Source: a virus
Virus record (IMG/VR): IMGVR_UViG_3300020411_000719
Span: 1 to 57,204 of that record
DNA: 57,204 nucleotides
Strand: one strand, 5' to 3'
The position numbers and the translations under genes were made by a program. Below the pieces are notes generated by a model. It had not been told where the DNA came from, ran no database searches, and saw only the letters and a list, made by a program, of their open reading frames with translations. Positions within the stretch are counted from its first letter, which is position 1. The number at the start of each line of letters is the position of its first letter. Below are positions 1 to 5,368 of the stretch, piece by piece.

Positions 1-156
1 ATGACTTATCTTGACTTATTGACTGAATTACAGTCTTTTGATGATGATTTACTTCTTAAAGAAGTATCAGTTTATGATACATTCAACGGTGAATTTTCAC
101 CTGTTGGAGTATTAGTTAATGACCCTCAAAACTTCCCACCTTTTTTGGAGATTTAA
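1..156 (+). CDS. Small acidic protein of unknown function, paralogue of the gene at 4455
   Basis: A 51-codon frame opens with ATG at the first base of the window and stops with TAA just before the next gene. The product begins MTYLDLLTELQ and ends with NFPPFLEI. It resembles the product of 4455-4664 in the same block: both start MTYxxLLxxL, share a middle V(S/T)(V/I)YD segment, and end with NFPP followed by hydrophobic residues. The two are therefore probably paralogues of one small cyanophage family. No catalytic motif is visible and I assign no function. Because the ATG is at base 1, upstream signals cannot be judged and a longer N-terminus is possible. Confidence 0.6.
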   Translation: MTYLDLLTELQSFDDDLLLKEVSVYDTFNGEFSPVGVLVNDPQNFPPFLEI

Positions 157-158
157 AC

Positions 159-368
159 ATGACCTACATTCATGATGAAAGTGTATTCCCAGATGATGAA
201 TCTGGTGCATGTGTATTAGAAACTGAGTATCATCAAGTTTCATATCCTAATGAATTAGTTGCTAAACAAGTTCTTACTTATTGTGAGAATCTAGGCATTG
301 AATTAGACTACTATCTACATGAGTTTGATTTAGATGCACACGAGGCACCAGATGAGGACGATTTCTAA
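159..368 (+). CDS. Small acidic hypothetical protein (69 aa)
   Basis: The gene starts 2 nt after the preceding stop and has a GGAG ribosome-binding site 8 nt upstream of ATG, so it is probably cotranscribed with gene 1-156. The product is strongly acidic, with a DESVFPDDESG start and a run of Asp/Glu at the C-terminus (EAPDEDDF). It has no membrane segment and no recognisable domain. Acidic proteins of this size are typical of the early accessory blocks of T4-like cyanophages. Function unknown. Confidence 0.65.
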   Translation: MTYIHDESVFPDDESGACVLETEYHQVSYPNELVAKQVLTYCENLGIELDYYLHEFDLDAHEAPDEDDF

Positions 369-417
369 AGTGTCCACTATTCTACCCATTCGGTAGAATC
401 CATGTTATATTAACATC
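369..417 (+). promoter_or_regulatory. Putative early promoter with perfect hairpin operator
   Basis: The 49-nt gap contains GTGTCCACTATT (370-381), then a perfect 8-bp inverted repeat ATTCTACC/GGTAGAAT (379-386 and 392-399) with a 5-nt loop, then a -10-like TATATT at 406-411. Exactly 6 nt separate the -10 from an ATG at 418. No T-tract follows the hairpin, so it is not a terminator. There is no good -35 hexamer, and the conserved block seen also at 2224 and 3674 lies where a -35 would be. Confidence 0.45.
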
Positions 418-504
418 ATGGGAAACAAAACTGGCATTGCTCATCTGGAGTCATGGGTTATGCCTCTCACAGTAACTGACTCGTAAGTCCAGTTTTTGTT
501 TCTC
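418..504 (+). ncRNA. Candidate small structured RNA (or 22-aa leaderless peptide)
   Basis: The stretch folds back on itself. G422-G434 pairs with C489-C502 (13 bp, one bulged T at 497), enclosing a second stem GAGTCA/TGACTC, which encloses GTTA/TAAC. The 5' end of the outer stem lies where a transcript from the -10 at 406-411 would begin, and the 3' strand is U-rich (TTTTTGTTTC), as in a terminated small RNA. The same bases hold an ATG-initiated 22-codon frame (418-486, MGNKTGIAHLE...), without a Shine-Dalgarno site. I cannot decide between RNA and peptide. It does not match tRNA geometry, since there is no T-arm consensus. Confidence 0.4.
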
Positions 505-534
505 TCACCTTATCCACTCTATCCTATCAATCCG

Positions 535-645
535 ATGGCATTTAATTCTGAAGTTGCATTGTTTAATCTTCTTGAGGATGCACAAACCTCTGAAGAACTG
601 TTGGCAGTTATTGATGACTATCTAGCAACAGATGATGAGGTTTAA
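535..645 (+). CDS. Very small acidic helical protein (36 aa)
   Basis: A 36-codon frame starts at ATG 535. Its stop codon TAA shares its last base with the ATG of the next gene (TAATG at 643-647), which argues for translational coupling. The product, MAFNSEVALFNLLEDAQ..., looks like one amphipathic helix followed by an acidic tail; the segment EELLAVIDDYLA is of a type I have seen in small cyanophage proteins. Function unknown. No clear Shine-Dalgarno site is present. Confidence 0.55.
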   Translation: MAFNSEVALFNLLEDAQTSEELLAVIDDYLATDDEV

Positions 646-908
646 TGCAATTAATCTCATCCAATAAAGAAACCATTTATGATTGGTATCCAGTCAAGAA
701 TGTTAATGGTGACACCTCAGAAAGATGGTTTTTAAAAATACAAACTATCCTAGACTCTGAGGGTTATTATACAACTAAGAAAAAACAGTTTGTGACTAAA
801 AGAAACATGATTGCACAAGTCAATGAATGTATCTTCGATAAACTGTTTAATGTTGTTGATTTCCATGTCATCCCACAACTGGGCAACCCGAATAGACCAG
901 TTGACTAA
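645..908 (+). CDS. Hypothetical protein (87 aa)
   Basis: The start overlaps the preceding stop codon by one base (TAATG). The product is mixed charge, with a lysine-rich middle (TTKKKQFVTKRN) and a hydrophobic C-terminal third (DKLFNVVDFHVIPQLG). No signal peptide, membrane span or named domain is visible. An intrinsic terminator begins 12 nt after the stop, so this is the last gene of its transcription unit. Confidence 0.6.
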   Translation: MQLISSNKETIYDWYPVKNVNGDTSERWFLKIQTILDSEGYYTTKKKQFVTKRNMIAQVNECIFDKLFNVVDFHVIPQLGNPNRPVD

Positions 909-919
909 GTGACACACTA

Positions 920-947
920 ATGCCCCATCTAGGGGCATTTTTCTTTT
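920..947 (+). terminator. Intrinsic terminator
   Basis: A 7-bp perfect stem ATGCCCC/GGGGCAT with loop ATCTA is followed by TTTTTCTTTT. It closes the small-gene unit ending at 908 and separates it from the helicase gene. Confidence 0.85.
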
Positions 948-975
948 ATAATGTATTCATTCGGAGGAAACCCTA

Positions 976-2220
976 TTGATTCAATTACAACCACACCAAC
1001 AGAGGGCATTTGATAACATGCAATCTGAAGATTGCGGACAAATACTTATACCTACAGGTGGAGGTAAAACGTATATTATGATAGCAGACTTAAAAGAACA
1101 ATTAAGGACTGCATATTCTGGTTTAATTAGTGTAGTTGTTGCACCACGGATTTTGTTATCTAATCAACTACATTCTGAGTTTAGCGAGCATTTAGTTGAT
1201 GAAGATGTCCGCATTTCGCACGTGCATAGTGGAGAAGTTAAGGAGTTTAGTTCTACTAATGCGGAAGAGATTGCAGACTACGTTAACAACAATGATTCAC
1301 ACCATATAATATACACAACTTACCATAGTTTGCATCGTATTGTTGATGCTGACATACCTATCCATAATATTTACTTTGATGAAGCACATAATGGCACAAG
1401 TAAGCACTTTTTTGAGGCAGTATTAGCAACATCTAAGTATGCTAATCGCAGATACTATTTTACTGCTACACCACGTATAGGTAGAGGACAAAGTAAAGAA
1501 AGAGGGATGGATAATAACAGAGTTTATGGTAACATACTAGAGCAAACTGCTGCTGCTGAGTTAATACAATCAGGTAAGATTGTGCCACCTTTAGTAGTAC
1601 CTTTTGACACAGATTTAGTAAGAGAGAGAATTAATGCCCACGATGTTGACAGAGAAAATGTTATCAACATCTTAGAATCTTTAGAGGAAGGTAAGAACCA
1701 TAAGGTGCTAATTGCTGCACCTAATACTAAAGTATTGTGGAGAATGTTGTCTCAAACAAGTATAATTAATGACCTTAAATTGATGGGTTATGATATTATG
1801 CACATCACAAGTAAGCATGGTGCATATATCAATCAGCAGAAAGTTAGGAGAGATAAGTTCTTTAATACTCTCACAAATTGGGGTGCTGATGATAACAAAA
1901 GATTTGTAATCTTTCATTATTCGATATTATCAGAAGGCATTAATGTACCAGGTTTAAGTGATACTATTTTATTAAGAAATCTACCTAGTATTGAAATGGC
2001 ACAAACTATTGGTAGAGTAATTAGACTGCATAATGAAGACAGAAGTAACATTCAATCAGGTAAAATACCTGCTGGTATGATTAACTTTTATCGTAAGAAA
2101 TGCGGTTACGTTAGAATACCTTTAACAAAAGGTATAGGCACTAAAACACATAAAAGAGTGCAGTCCATTGTTAATACTATATTCAACGAGGGAGTTGTGC
2201 CTATATCGTATGCCAGTTGA
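976..2220 (+). CDS. Superfamily 2 (DEAD/DEAH) helicase, UvsW-like core
   Basis: This is an ATP-dependent nucleic-acid helicase of superfamily 2. The motifs are in order: an N-terminal LQPHQQRAF stretch, Walker A PTGGGKT at residues 26-32, DEAH at 135-138 (Walker B), TATPR at 163-167, SEGINVPG in the second RecA-like domain, and QTIGRVIR at 343-350 with the arginine finger. At 414 aa it consists of the helicase core alone: it starts directly at the first helicase motif and lacks the extra N-terminal domain of T4 UvsW. I therefore call it UvsW-like rather than uvsW. The start is TTG, supported by GGAGG at 963-967, 8 nt upstream; the first in-frame ATG would delete the N-terminal motif. The likely role is DNA repair, branch migration or replication restart. 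The gene stands alone between a terminator and a promoter. Confidence 0.88.
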   Translation: MIQLQPHQQRAFDNMQSEDCGQILIPTGGGKTYIMIADLKEQLRTAYSGLISVVVAPRILLSNQLHSEFSEHLVDEDVRISHVHSGEVKEFSSTNAEEIADYVNNNDSHHIIYTTYHSLHRIVDADIPIHNIYFDEAHNGTSKHFFEAVLATSKYANRRYYFTATPRIGRGQSKERGMDNNRVYGNILEQTAAAELIQSGKIVPPLVVPFDTDLVRERINAHDVDRENVINILESLEEGKNHKVLIAAPNTKVLWRMLSQTSIINDLKLMGYDIMHITSKHGAYINQQKVRRDKFFNTLTNWGADDNKRFVIFHYSILSEGINVPGLSDTILLRNLPSIEMAQTIGRVIRLHNEDRSNIQSGKIPAGMINFYRKKCGYVRIPLTKGIGTKTHKRVQSIVNTIFNEGVVPISYAS

Positions 2221-2223
2221 GGA

Positions 2224-2271
2224 AGTGTCCACTATTTCCCCCATTGACCCTAGAATGGGTTATTATATAAG
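2224..2271 (+). promoter_or_regulatory. Sigma70-type promoter with conserved upstream element
   Basis: TTGACC (2244-2249), a 16-nt spacer and TATAAG (2266-2271) form a host-type promoter for the gene at 2292. Immediately upstream lies GTGTCCACTATTT followed by CCCCCATT, nearly the same block as at 370-390. CCCATT/AATGGG also forms a 6-bp inverted repeat across the -35. I read this as an early promoter with a shared operator or activator site. Confidence 0.6.
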
Positions 2272-2291
2272 AGTAGTCAACCAAAGCACTT

Positions 2292-2639
2292 ATGAGAAAA
2301 CTTGAAAAGCAAATGAATTTCGCTCTTTCCAACAAAGCAAACTGGTCTGGGTCAAATACAACAGTTGTTTTCAACGATTCTACAAATTGCAGTCAAGTCT
2401 TTCTACATGGTCACAACATCGCAACACTAGACCATAACACTCAGGCATTGAAACTCTCATCTTGTGGATATGAGACAAACACCACAAAATCAAGACTAAA
2501 TGCTATCCTAACAGAGTGTAAGACAGGTGTCAGAGTATTTCAAAAGAACTGGGATTGGTTTATTGGTAACAATCAAGCAACCAAATCTTTCTTTGACGGT
2601 CTCATTCTACTTGACGAATTTGCCCTAGAGATAGTATAA
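2292..2639 (+). CDS. Conserved phage protein of unknown function (115 aa)
   Basis: The product starts MRKLEKQMNFAL and carries VFLHGHNIATL and NTTKSRLNAIL, ending with an FQKNWDWF segment and DGLILLDE. I recognise this layout (MxKLExQM, then VYLHGxxIA, then TTKSRLNA, then an aromatic FQKxxxWF) from small proteins found in many marine phages. I know of no demonstrated function. No Shine-Dalgarno site is seen, and the leader is only about 14 nt from the predicted transcription start. Its stop codon sits in the loop of the following terminator. Confidence 0.75.
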   Translation: MRKLEKQMNFALSNKANWSGSNTTVVFNDSTNCSQVFLHGHNIATLDHNTQALKLSSCGYETNTTKSRLNAILTECKTGVRVFQKNWDWFIGNNQATKSFFDGLILLDEFALEIV

Positions 2640-2655
2640 ACTACTATCTCTTTTT
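2627..2655 (+). terminator. Intrinsic terminator overlapping the end of a gene
   Basis: A 9-10 bp perfect stem (GAGATAGTA/TACTATCTC) with loop TAAAC is followed by TTTTT. The loop contains the TAA stop codon of gene 2292-2639, so the last codons form the 5' arm. Confidence 0.85.
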
Positions 2656-2680
2656 ACTGTCCTTTATTATTCTCTTTATC

Positions 2681-2800
2681 ATGAAATCACTTCCATTTGA
2701 ATGTTACGAAGAAATCCTACAAGTTTGGGTAGGTAACACCGAACACGATGATTTTAACATCGGTTGTGAATTATTTGCTTACATGGATTCAGAGGACTAA
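2681..2800 (+). CDS. Very small acidic protein (39 aa)
   Basis: A 39-codon frame beginning MKSLPFECYEEIL and ending YMDSED. Its TAA is directly followed by the ATG of the next gene (2798-2803), the packing expected of a real coupled pair. The protein is acidic with two cysteines and no recognisable domain. Upstream, after the terminator at 2655, only an AT-rich TTTATTATTCT stretch is present as a weak promoter candidate, and there is no Shine-Dalgarno site. Confidence 0.5.
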   Translation: MKSLPFECYEEILQVWVGNTEHDDFNIGCELFAYMDSED

Positions 2801-3010
2801 ATGAAAACTTACAACTACTCATTTCGCATAGTTTGTGAGGATGGAGACGAACCAAATCCTTTACATTTATGTGAAGAAATCCAAGCATATTTAAACTCTA
2901 ATCTATCATATTATGATGATGAATTAGACGAGCATTTTAATGCTAAGGTAGTAGGATATAAAGTTCAAGTTGATAACATTATCCCATTTATTGCACAGGA
3001 GGAGTATTAA
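2801..3010 (+). CDS. Small acidic hypothetical protein (69 aa)
   Basis: The start abuts the stop of the preceding gene. The product has an alternating N-terminal strand (NYSFRIVCEDGDE), a helix (LHLCEEIQAYLNS), an acidic linker (YYDDELDE) and a final strand (KVVGYKVQVDNIIPFI), which suggests a small alpha/beta fold. It is coupled to a chain of small genes running to 3410. Function unknown. Confidence 0.6.
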   Translation: MKTYNYSFRIVCEDGDEPNPLHLCEEIQAYLNSNLSYYDDELDEHFNAKVVGYKVQVDNIIPFIAQEEY

Positions 3011-3015
3011 TTATT

Positions 3016-3234
3016 ATGTTTAATTCTGACACATTCGGCATGACATTCTGGTTAGATGATGATAACGAGTTTTGTTATTGTCCCACATTTACTAACAACA
3101 CACCTGACTTACATAACTGGGGTTATGTATCAGAATGGACTGATTTTGAGGGTGTTAACTTCACCAAACTATTTGCAATCCATCGTGAGTTAGTAATACA
3201 AAGAGTCCACAAATTAGATAGGGAGTTAGTATAA
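3016..3234 (+). CDS. Small aromatic-rich acidic protein (72 aa)
   Basis: ATG 3016 is preceded by a good AGGAGG site about 12 nt upstream. The product is rich in Trp, Phe and Asp (TFWLDDDNEFCYC, HNWGYVSEWTDFEG) and ends in a charged helix (HRELVIQRVHKLDRELV). The stop codon shares a base with the next ATG (TAATG at 3232-3236). No named domain is seen and the function is unknown. Confidence 0.6.
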   Translation: MFNSDTFGMTFWLDDDNEFCYCPTFTNNTPDLHNWGYVSEWTDFEGVNFTKLFAIHRELVIQRVHKLDRELV

Positions 3235-3410
3235 TGAAATCATATCTAATTGAGTGTGCAGAAATTAACTATTTTACTATCGAAGTTGATGCACAAAGTG
3301 AAGAACAAGCAATCGAATTAGCAAGAAAAGATATAAACTCATTTGAAGTATTAGATGAGTATGTATCAGAATGGGATGTCAATTCTATCAGAGAAGTAGA
3401 AGAGAATTGA
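3234..3410 (+). CDS. Small acidic protein (58 aa)
   Basis: The ATG overlaps the previous stop by one base. The product starts MKSYLIECAEINYFTIEV, then has a helix with repeated Glu/Ala (AQSEEQAIELARKDI), then an acidic C-terminus with a WDV strand. The strand-helix-strand pattern resembles small DpnD/PcfM-like or ferredoxin-like folds, but that is only a guess from shape. It is the last gene of this coupled chain; the promoter region for 3477 follows. Confidence 0.55.
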   Translation: MKSYLIECAEINYFTIEVDAQSEEQAIELARKDINSFEVLDEYVSEWDVNSIREVEEN

Positions 3411-3441
3411 TGTGCCATCCTACAAAGTGTCACAAGGTCGC

Positions 3442-3470
3442 TTGATTTTTGCCCCAAAGTGTGTCATACT
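3442..3470 (+). promoter_or_regulatory. Putative sigma70-type promoter giving a leaderless start
   Basis: TTGATT (3442-3447), a 17-nt spacer and CATACT (3465-3470) precede an ATG at 3477 by exactly 6 nt. The repeated words AGTGTCAC (3426-3433) and AGTGTGTCA (3459-3467) recall the GTGTCCAC element of the other early promoters. Confidence 0.4.
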
Positions 3471-3476
3471 TATAGT

Positions 3477-3668
3477 ATGAATAATTCAATCGCTTTCAAT
3501 CCATCACTACCTTACACAGTAGTTTGCCCATCCGCACCTTTTGAGAATAGTGTCAAAAGGACTTTAGACGAGTGTTGGGGTCTATGCCTCGACCTATCCG
3601 AAGAATATGGATATGCTGCTGTATATTACGGCAAGTGCCTAATGGGTGAATACAGAAATGGACAGTAA
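3477..3668 (+). CDS. Small cysteine-containing protein (63 aa)
   Basis: I take ATG 3477 (MNNSIAFNPSLPYTVVC...) as the start. A GTG 18 nt upstream is also in frame, but it would lie inside the predicted promoter. The product contains four cysteines spread along the chain (TVVCPSAPF, LDECWGLCLDL, YGKCLMGEY) and ends in a basic tail. No metal-site spacing that I recognise is present. There is no Shine-Dalgarno site, which fits a leaderless mRNA from the promoter just upstream. Confidence 0.55.
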   Translation: MNNSIAFNPSLPYTVVCPSAPFENSVKRTLDECWGLCLDLSEEYGYAAVYYGKCLMGEYRNGQ

Positions 3669-3673
3669 AGAAA

Positions 3674-3716
3674 CTGTCACACATTTCTCCCATTCCACCC
3701 CATCACTCACTATAAT
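3674..3716 (+). promoter_or_regulatory. Putative early promoter with perfect -10, leaderless start
   Basis: A perfect TATAAT lies at 3711-3716, and again exactly 6 nt separate it from an ATG (3723). Upstream are CTGTCACACATTT and CTCCCATTCC, the same order of blocks as at 370 and 2224. There is no TTGACA-like -35, and the conserved CCCATT block sits in its place. Confidence 0.5.
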
Positions 3717-3722
3717 AAAGGT

Positions 3723-3869
3723 ATGAAAACAATTTCCATTCAAAATCTTTCCTCTGAAGAATTCGCAACACTTCAAGAGATGTTTTCCACAGTTGCCAGT
3801 CTTGAATTCCCTTTCACAGAGTCAGACGAGTTTGACACCCTATGGGATAAGGTCAACGATGCCGAATAG
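3723..3869 (+). CDS. Very small acidic protein (48 aa)
   Basis: A 48-codon frame beginning MKTISIQNLSSEEF, predicted to be helical and acidic (ESDEFDTLWDKVNDAE at the end). The start lies 6 nt after a perfect TATAAT and the stop TAG is the first three bases of the following terminator stem. This gives a self-contained minimal transcription unit of about 175 nt. The good fit between promoter, frame and terminator is the main support. Function unknown. Confidence 0.6.
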   Translation: MKTISIQNLSSEEFATLQEMFSTVASLEFPFTESDEFDTLWDKVNDAE

Positions 3870-3895
3870 AGAGGGTCACCCCTCTCTATTTCTTT
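3867..3895 (+). terminator. Intrinsic terminator overlapping a stop codon
   Basis: A 9-bp perfect stem TAGAGAGGG/CCCTCTCTA with tetraloop TCAC is followed by TTTCTTTG. The TAG at the start of the stem is the stop codon of gene 3723-3869. Confidence 0.85.
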
Positions 3896-3917
3896 GTACT
3901 TTCGCCACCTAATTATC

Positions 3918-4157
3918 ATGACTAACTTAACAGAATTTGTAAATTATGTTTGGTCTTTCTATTCACCAGACAGCGATCTTTATCCAATTAAAGGTTTAAC
4001 TAAGTTGGATATTGTCCAAGCATTTAATATTTACATTGAAAGAATTGAAAAGGGAGATCTAGAATATGTCCACTATTCTTGGGGTGGTGGTGATAGTTTA
4101 GACAGAGAAAGATGCAGAGACATAATATTAGAAACTAACCCACAATTATCTTTTTAA
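3918..4157 (+). CDS. Conserved cyanophage-type hypothetical protein (79 aa)
   Basis: The best start is ATG 3918 (MTNLTEFVNYVWSFY); an upstream in-frame start would include terminator and leader bases. The product has a helix (LTEFVNYVWSFYSP), a loop LYPIKGLT, a second helix (LDIVQAFNIYIERIEKG), then a glycine-rich turn SWGGGDSLDRERCRDIIL. The D(S)xDRExxRDIIL ending is a pattern I associate with small phage and cyanobacterial proteins of unknown function. It is followed by two more small genes with 2-nt gaps. Confidence 0.65.
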   Translation: MTNLTEFVNYVWSFYSPDSDLYPIKGLTKLDIVQAFNIYIERIEKGDLEYVHYSWGGGDSLDRERCRDIILETNPQLSF

Positions 4158-4159
4158 TT

Positions 4160-4297
4160 ATGAAACATCTAGGCACATTTTTCCTTTTATTTGTATTACT
4201 AACTAACGCATTTAACTTGAGAACTAATGCACGCATTTTAACCTCTAATGTATTAGATAGTATCAGCACAGTTGTTCACCCTCACAGGAGTTATTAA
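4160..4297 (+). CDS. Small membrane or secreted peptide (45 aa)
   Basis: The gene begins 2 nt after the previous stop. Residues 4-19 (LGTFFLLFVLLTNAFN) form a hydrophobic segment behind MKH, either a single membrane span or a signal peptide with a possible NA cleavage point. The rest is short and basic-polar, ending HPHRSY. The 3' end contains the AGGAG site for the next gene. A role at the host membrane is a guess from the hydrophobic segment only. Confidence 0.5.
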   Translation: MKHLGTFFLLFVLLTNAFNLRTNARILTSNVLDSISTVVHPHRSY

Positions 4298-4299
4298 TC

Positions 4300-4428
4300 A
4301 TGTCAGTATTACATCACGAGTCAATTCTTGAAACTTTATATGAAGAAGTTTTAGAAGAATATCCTCAATTTGATGAGGAACAATGCGAGACTATTGCTAA
4401 ACAAAGGTTTGAAGATTTATGCCAGTAA
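4300..4428 (+). CDS. Small acidic protein with MSVLHHES start (42 aa)
   Basis: An AGGAG site lies 11 nt upstream of ATG 4300. The product begins MSVLHHESILETLYEEVLEE and ends KQRFEDLCQ. The combination of an N-terminal HHES(I/L)LE and a C-terminal F(x)DLCQ is familiar to me from small proteins found widely in cyanophages, with no known function. It is probably helical throughout and strongly acidic. Confidence 0.65.
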   Translation: MSVLHHESILETLYEEVLEEYPQFDEEQCETIAKQRFEDLCQ

Positions 4429-4454
4429 ATAGTATTAACTAAAGGCATATTTCC

Positions 4455-4664
4455 ATGACTTATGAAGAACTTCTCTGTAAACTTCGCTCACTAAGTAAAG
4501 ATGAATTGCAAACTAACGTCACAATTTATGATGATATTACAGGAAGATATCACGAAGTTAGTAACATCGAAATTCACAATATCGACCCTAACTTTCCCCC
4601 CTTGGTGCAATTAACCCTTTTTAAAGATCATTTAGTCCAACAAACTTTTTCTACTAATGAATAA
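4455..4664 (+). CDS. Small protein, paralogue of the gene at position 1 (69 aa)
   Basis: The product begins MTYEELLCKLRSLSKDEL and contains NVTIYDD and NFPPLVQL. It aligns with the product of 1-156 over that protein's whole length and adds about 17 residues at the C-terminus. ATG 4455 has a weak AAAGG upstream. Its last 8 bases overlap the start of the next gene in another frame (ATGAATAA), so the two are probably translationally coupled. Function unknown. Confidence 0.65.
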   Translation: MTYEELLCKLRSLSKDELQTNVTIYDDITGRYHEVSNIEIHNIDPNFPPLVQLTLFKDHLVQQTFSTNE

Positions 4665-4848
4665 CGAAGACGCACAATTACAGGCAGAAGCAATAGAAGT
4701 TCTCAACACGATTGAGGACTCTGTTGAATACTTATGCCGAGAATTTCAACTTTCAGGTGAGAAAGTATGGACGATGATTTCAGCACTAAGTGATGTTAAA
4801 CTCAAGCAATTTCCCCCAGAAGATGAAGAACAATTCCAGGAAGATTAA
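4657..4848 (+). CDS. Small acidic helical protein (63 aa)
   Basis: The start overlaps the end of gene 4455-4664 by 8 nt. The product is acidic and looks all-helical (EDAQLQAEAIEVLNTIED, SVEYLCREFQLSG, EKVWTMISALSDVKLK), with a disordered acidic tail (PPEDEEQFQED). The helix-turn-helix spacing near LCREFQLSGEKVWTMI might suggest a small DNA-binding fold, but the acidity argues against it. Function unknown. Confidence 0.6.
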   Translation: MNNEDAQLQAEAIEVLNTIEDSVEYLCREFQLSGEKVWTMISALSDVKLKQFPPEDEEQFQED

Positions 4849-4966
4849 CTCTTCTAAGTATCACGAATTACCACAAGATGTTTACGAACAACTTGTTAAC
4901 CCCACACCTACAATCCGTTACTACTTCTTAACACAATTCTATGCAAATCATCCAACCAAAAAGTAA
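4823..4966 (+). CDS. Very small basic protein overlapping its upstream neighbour (47 aa)
   Basis: ATG 4823 opens a frame that overlaps the 3' end of gene 4657-4848 by 26 nt in another frame. The product begins MKNNSRKINSSKYHELP and continues with QDVYEQLVNPTPTIRYYFLTQFY and a basic end. The overlap, amphipathic helix content and position in the gene chain make it plausible. No good ribosome-binding site is visible, so coupling to the upstream gene would be needed. Confidence 0.4.
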   Translation: MKNNSRKINSSKYHELPQDVYEQLVNPTPTIRYYFLTQFYANHPTKK

Positions 4967-5122
4967 CACAAACCACATCAAATCTACCCCATCTAAAGTA
5001 ATACAAACTCAACAGCAATATGACCAGAAATATTGTTACAAACCTTACCGTACTTTACACAACTATTAGTATGTGGACGGCACGGATTTTTTTCACTATA
5101 TAACACTAACTACATCCAAATT

Positions 5123-5368
5123 ATGCTCCCAAAAGTGTTAAAAAAGGGTCTAAAGATTATGCTCCCTGATGGAGAACAAGGAGAGGTTAATTTCATCTCT
5201 AATGAATACATAACTGTAACGACTAATAGATGGTTAAAATCAAAAGAATTAGCAGAGCATAGTATGAACAAATACAATGAAGTTAATGTCCTATGTTATA
5301 CAAACAGTTTTCCACAATGTAAGTACTATGACGAAGAATTACAAGAATGGAAGTATCTCAAACCTTAA
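5123..5368 (+). CDS. Hypothetical protein with small beta-barrel pattern (81 aa)
   Basis: The open frame extends upstream to about 5033, but the first sensible start is ATG 5123 (MLPKVLKKGLKIMLPDGEQGEV); ATG 5159 is a second option. After a basic start come short strands separated by turns (GEVNFISNEYITVTTNRW, NEVNVLCYTNSF) and a C-terminal acidic aromatic tail. This pattern of strands with a final VxVLCY resembles small beta-barrel proteins in cyanophage early regions. TATATAAC at about 5095-5102 might be its -10. The gene contains a DnaA-box-like TTTTCCACA at 5308-5316. Function unknown. Confidence 0.55.
   Translation: MLPKVLKKGLKIMLPDGEQGEVNFISNEYITVTTNRWLKSKELAEHSMNKYNEVNVLCYTNSFPQCKYYDEELQEWKYLKP

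Noticed and set aside
379-399. Perfect 8-bp hairpin as a terminator
   Set aside because: No T-tract follows; it sits between a conserved element and a -10, so operator is the better reading.
418-504. Possible tRNA
   Set aside because: The outer stem is far longer than 7 bp, there is no T-arm GTTCRA consensus and no anticodon arm of proper size.
5020-5103. A 27-codon frame with a hydrophobic stretch (MTRNIVTNLTVLY...)
   Set aside because: No ribosome-binding site, no coupling to neighbours, and AT-rich sequence easily gives such short frames.
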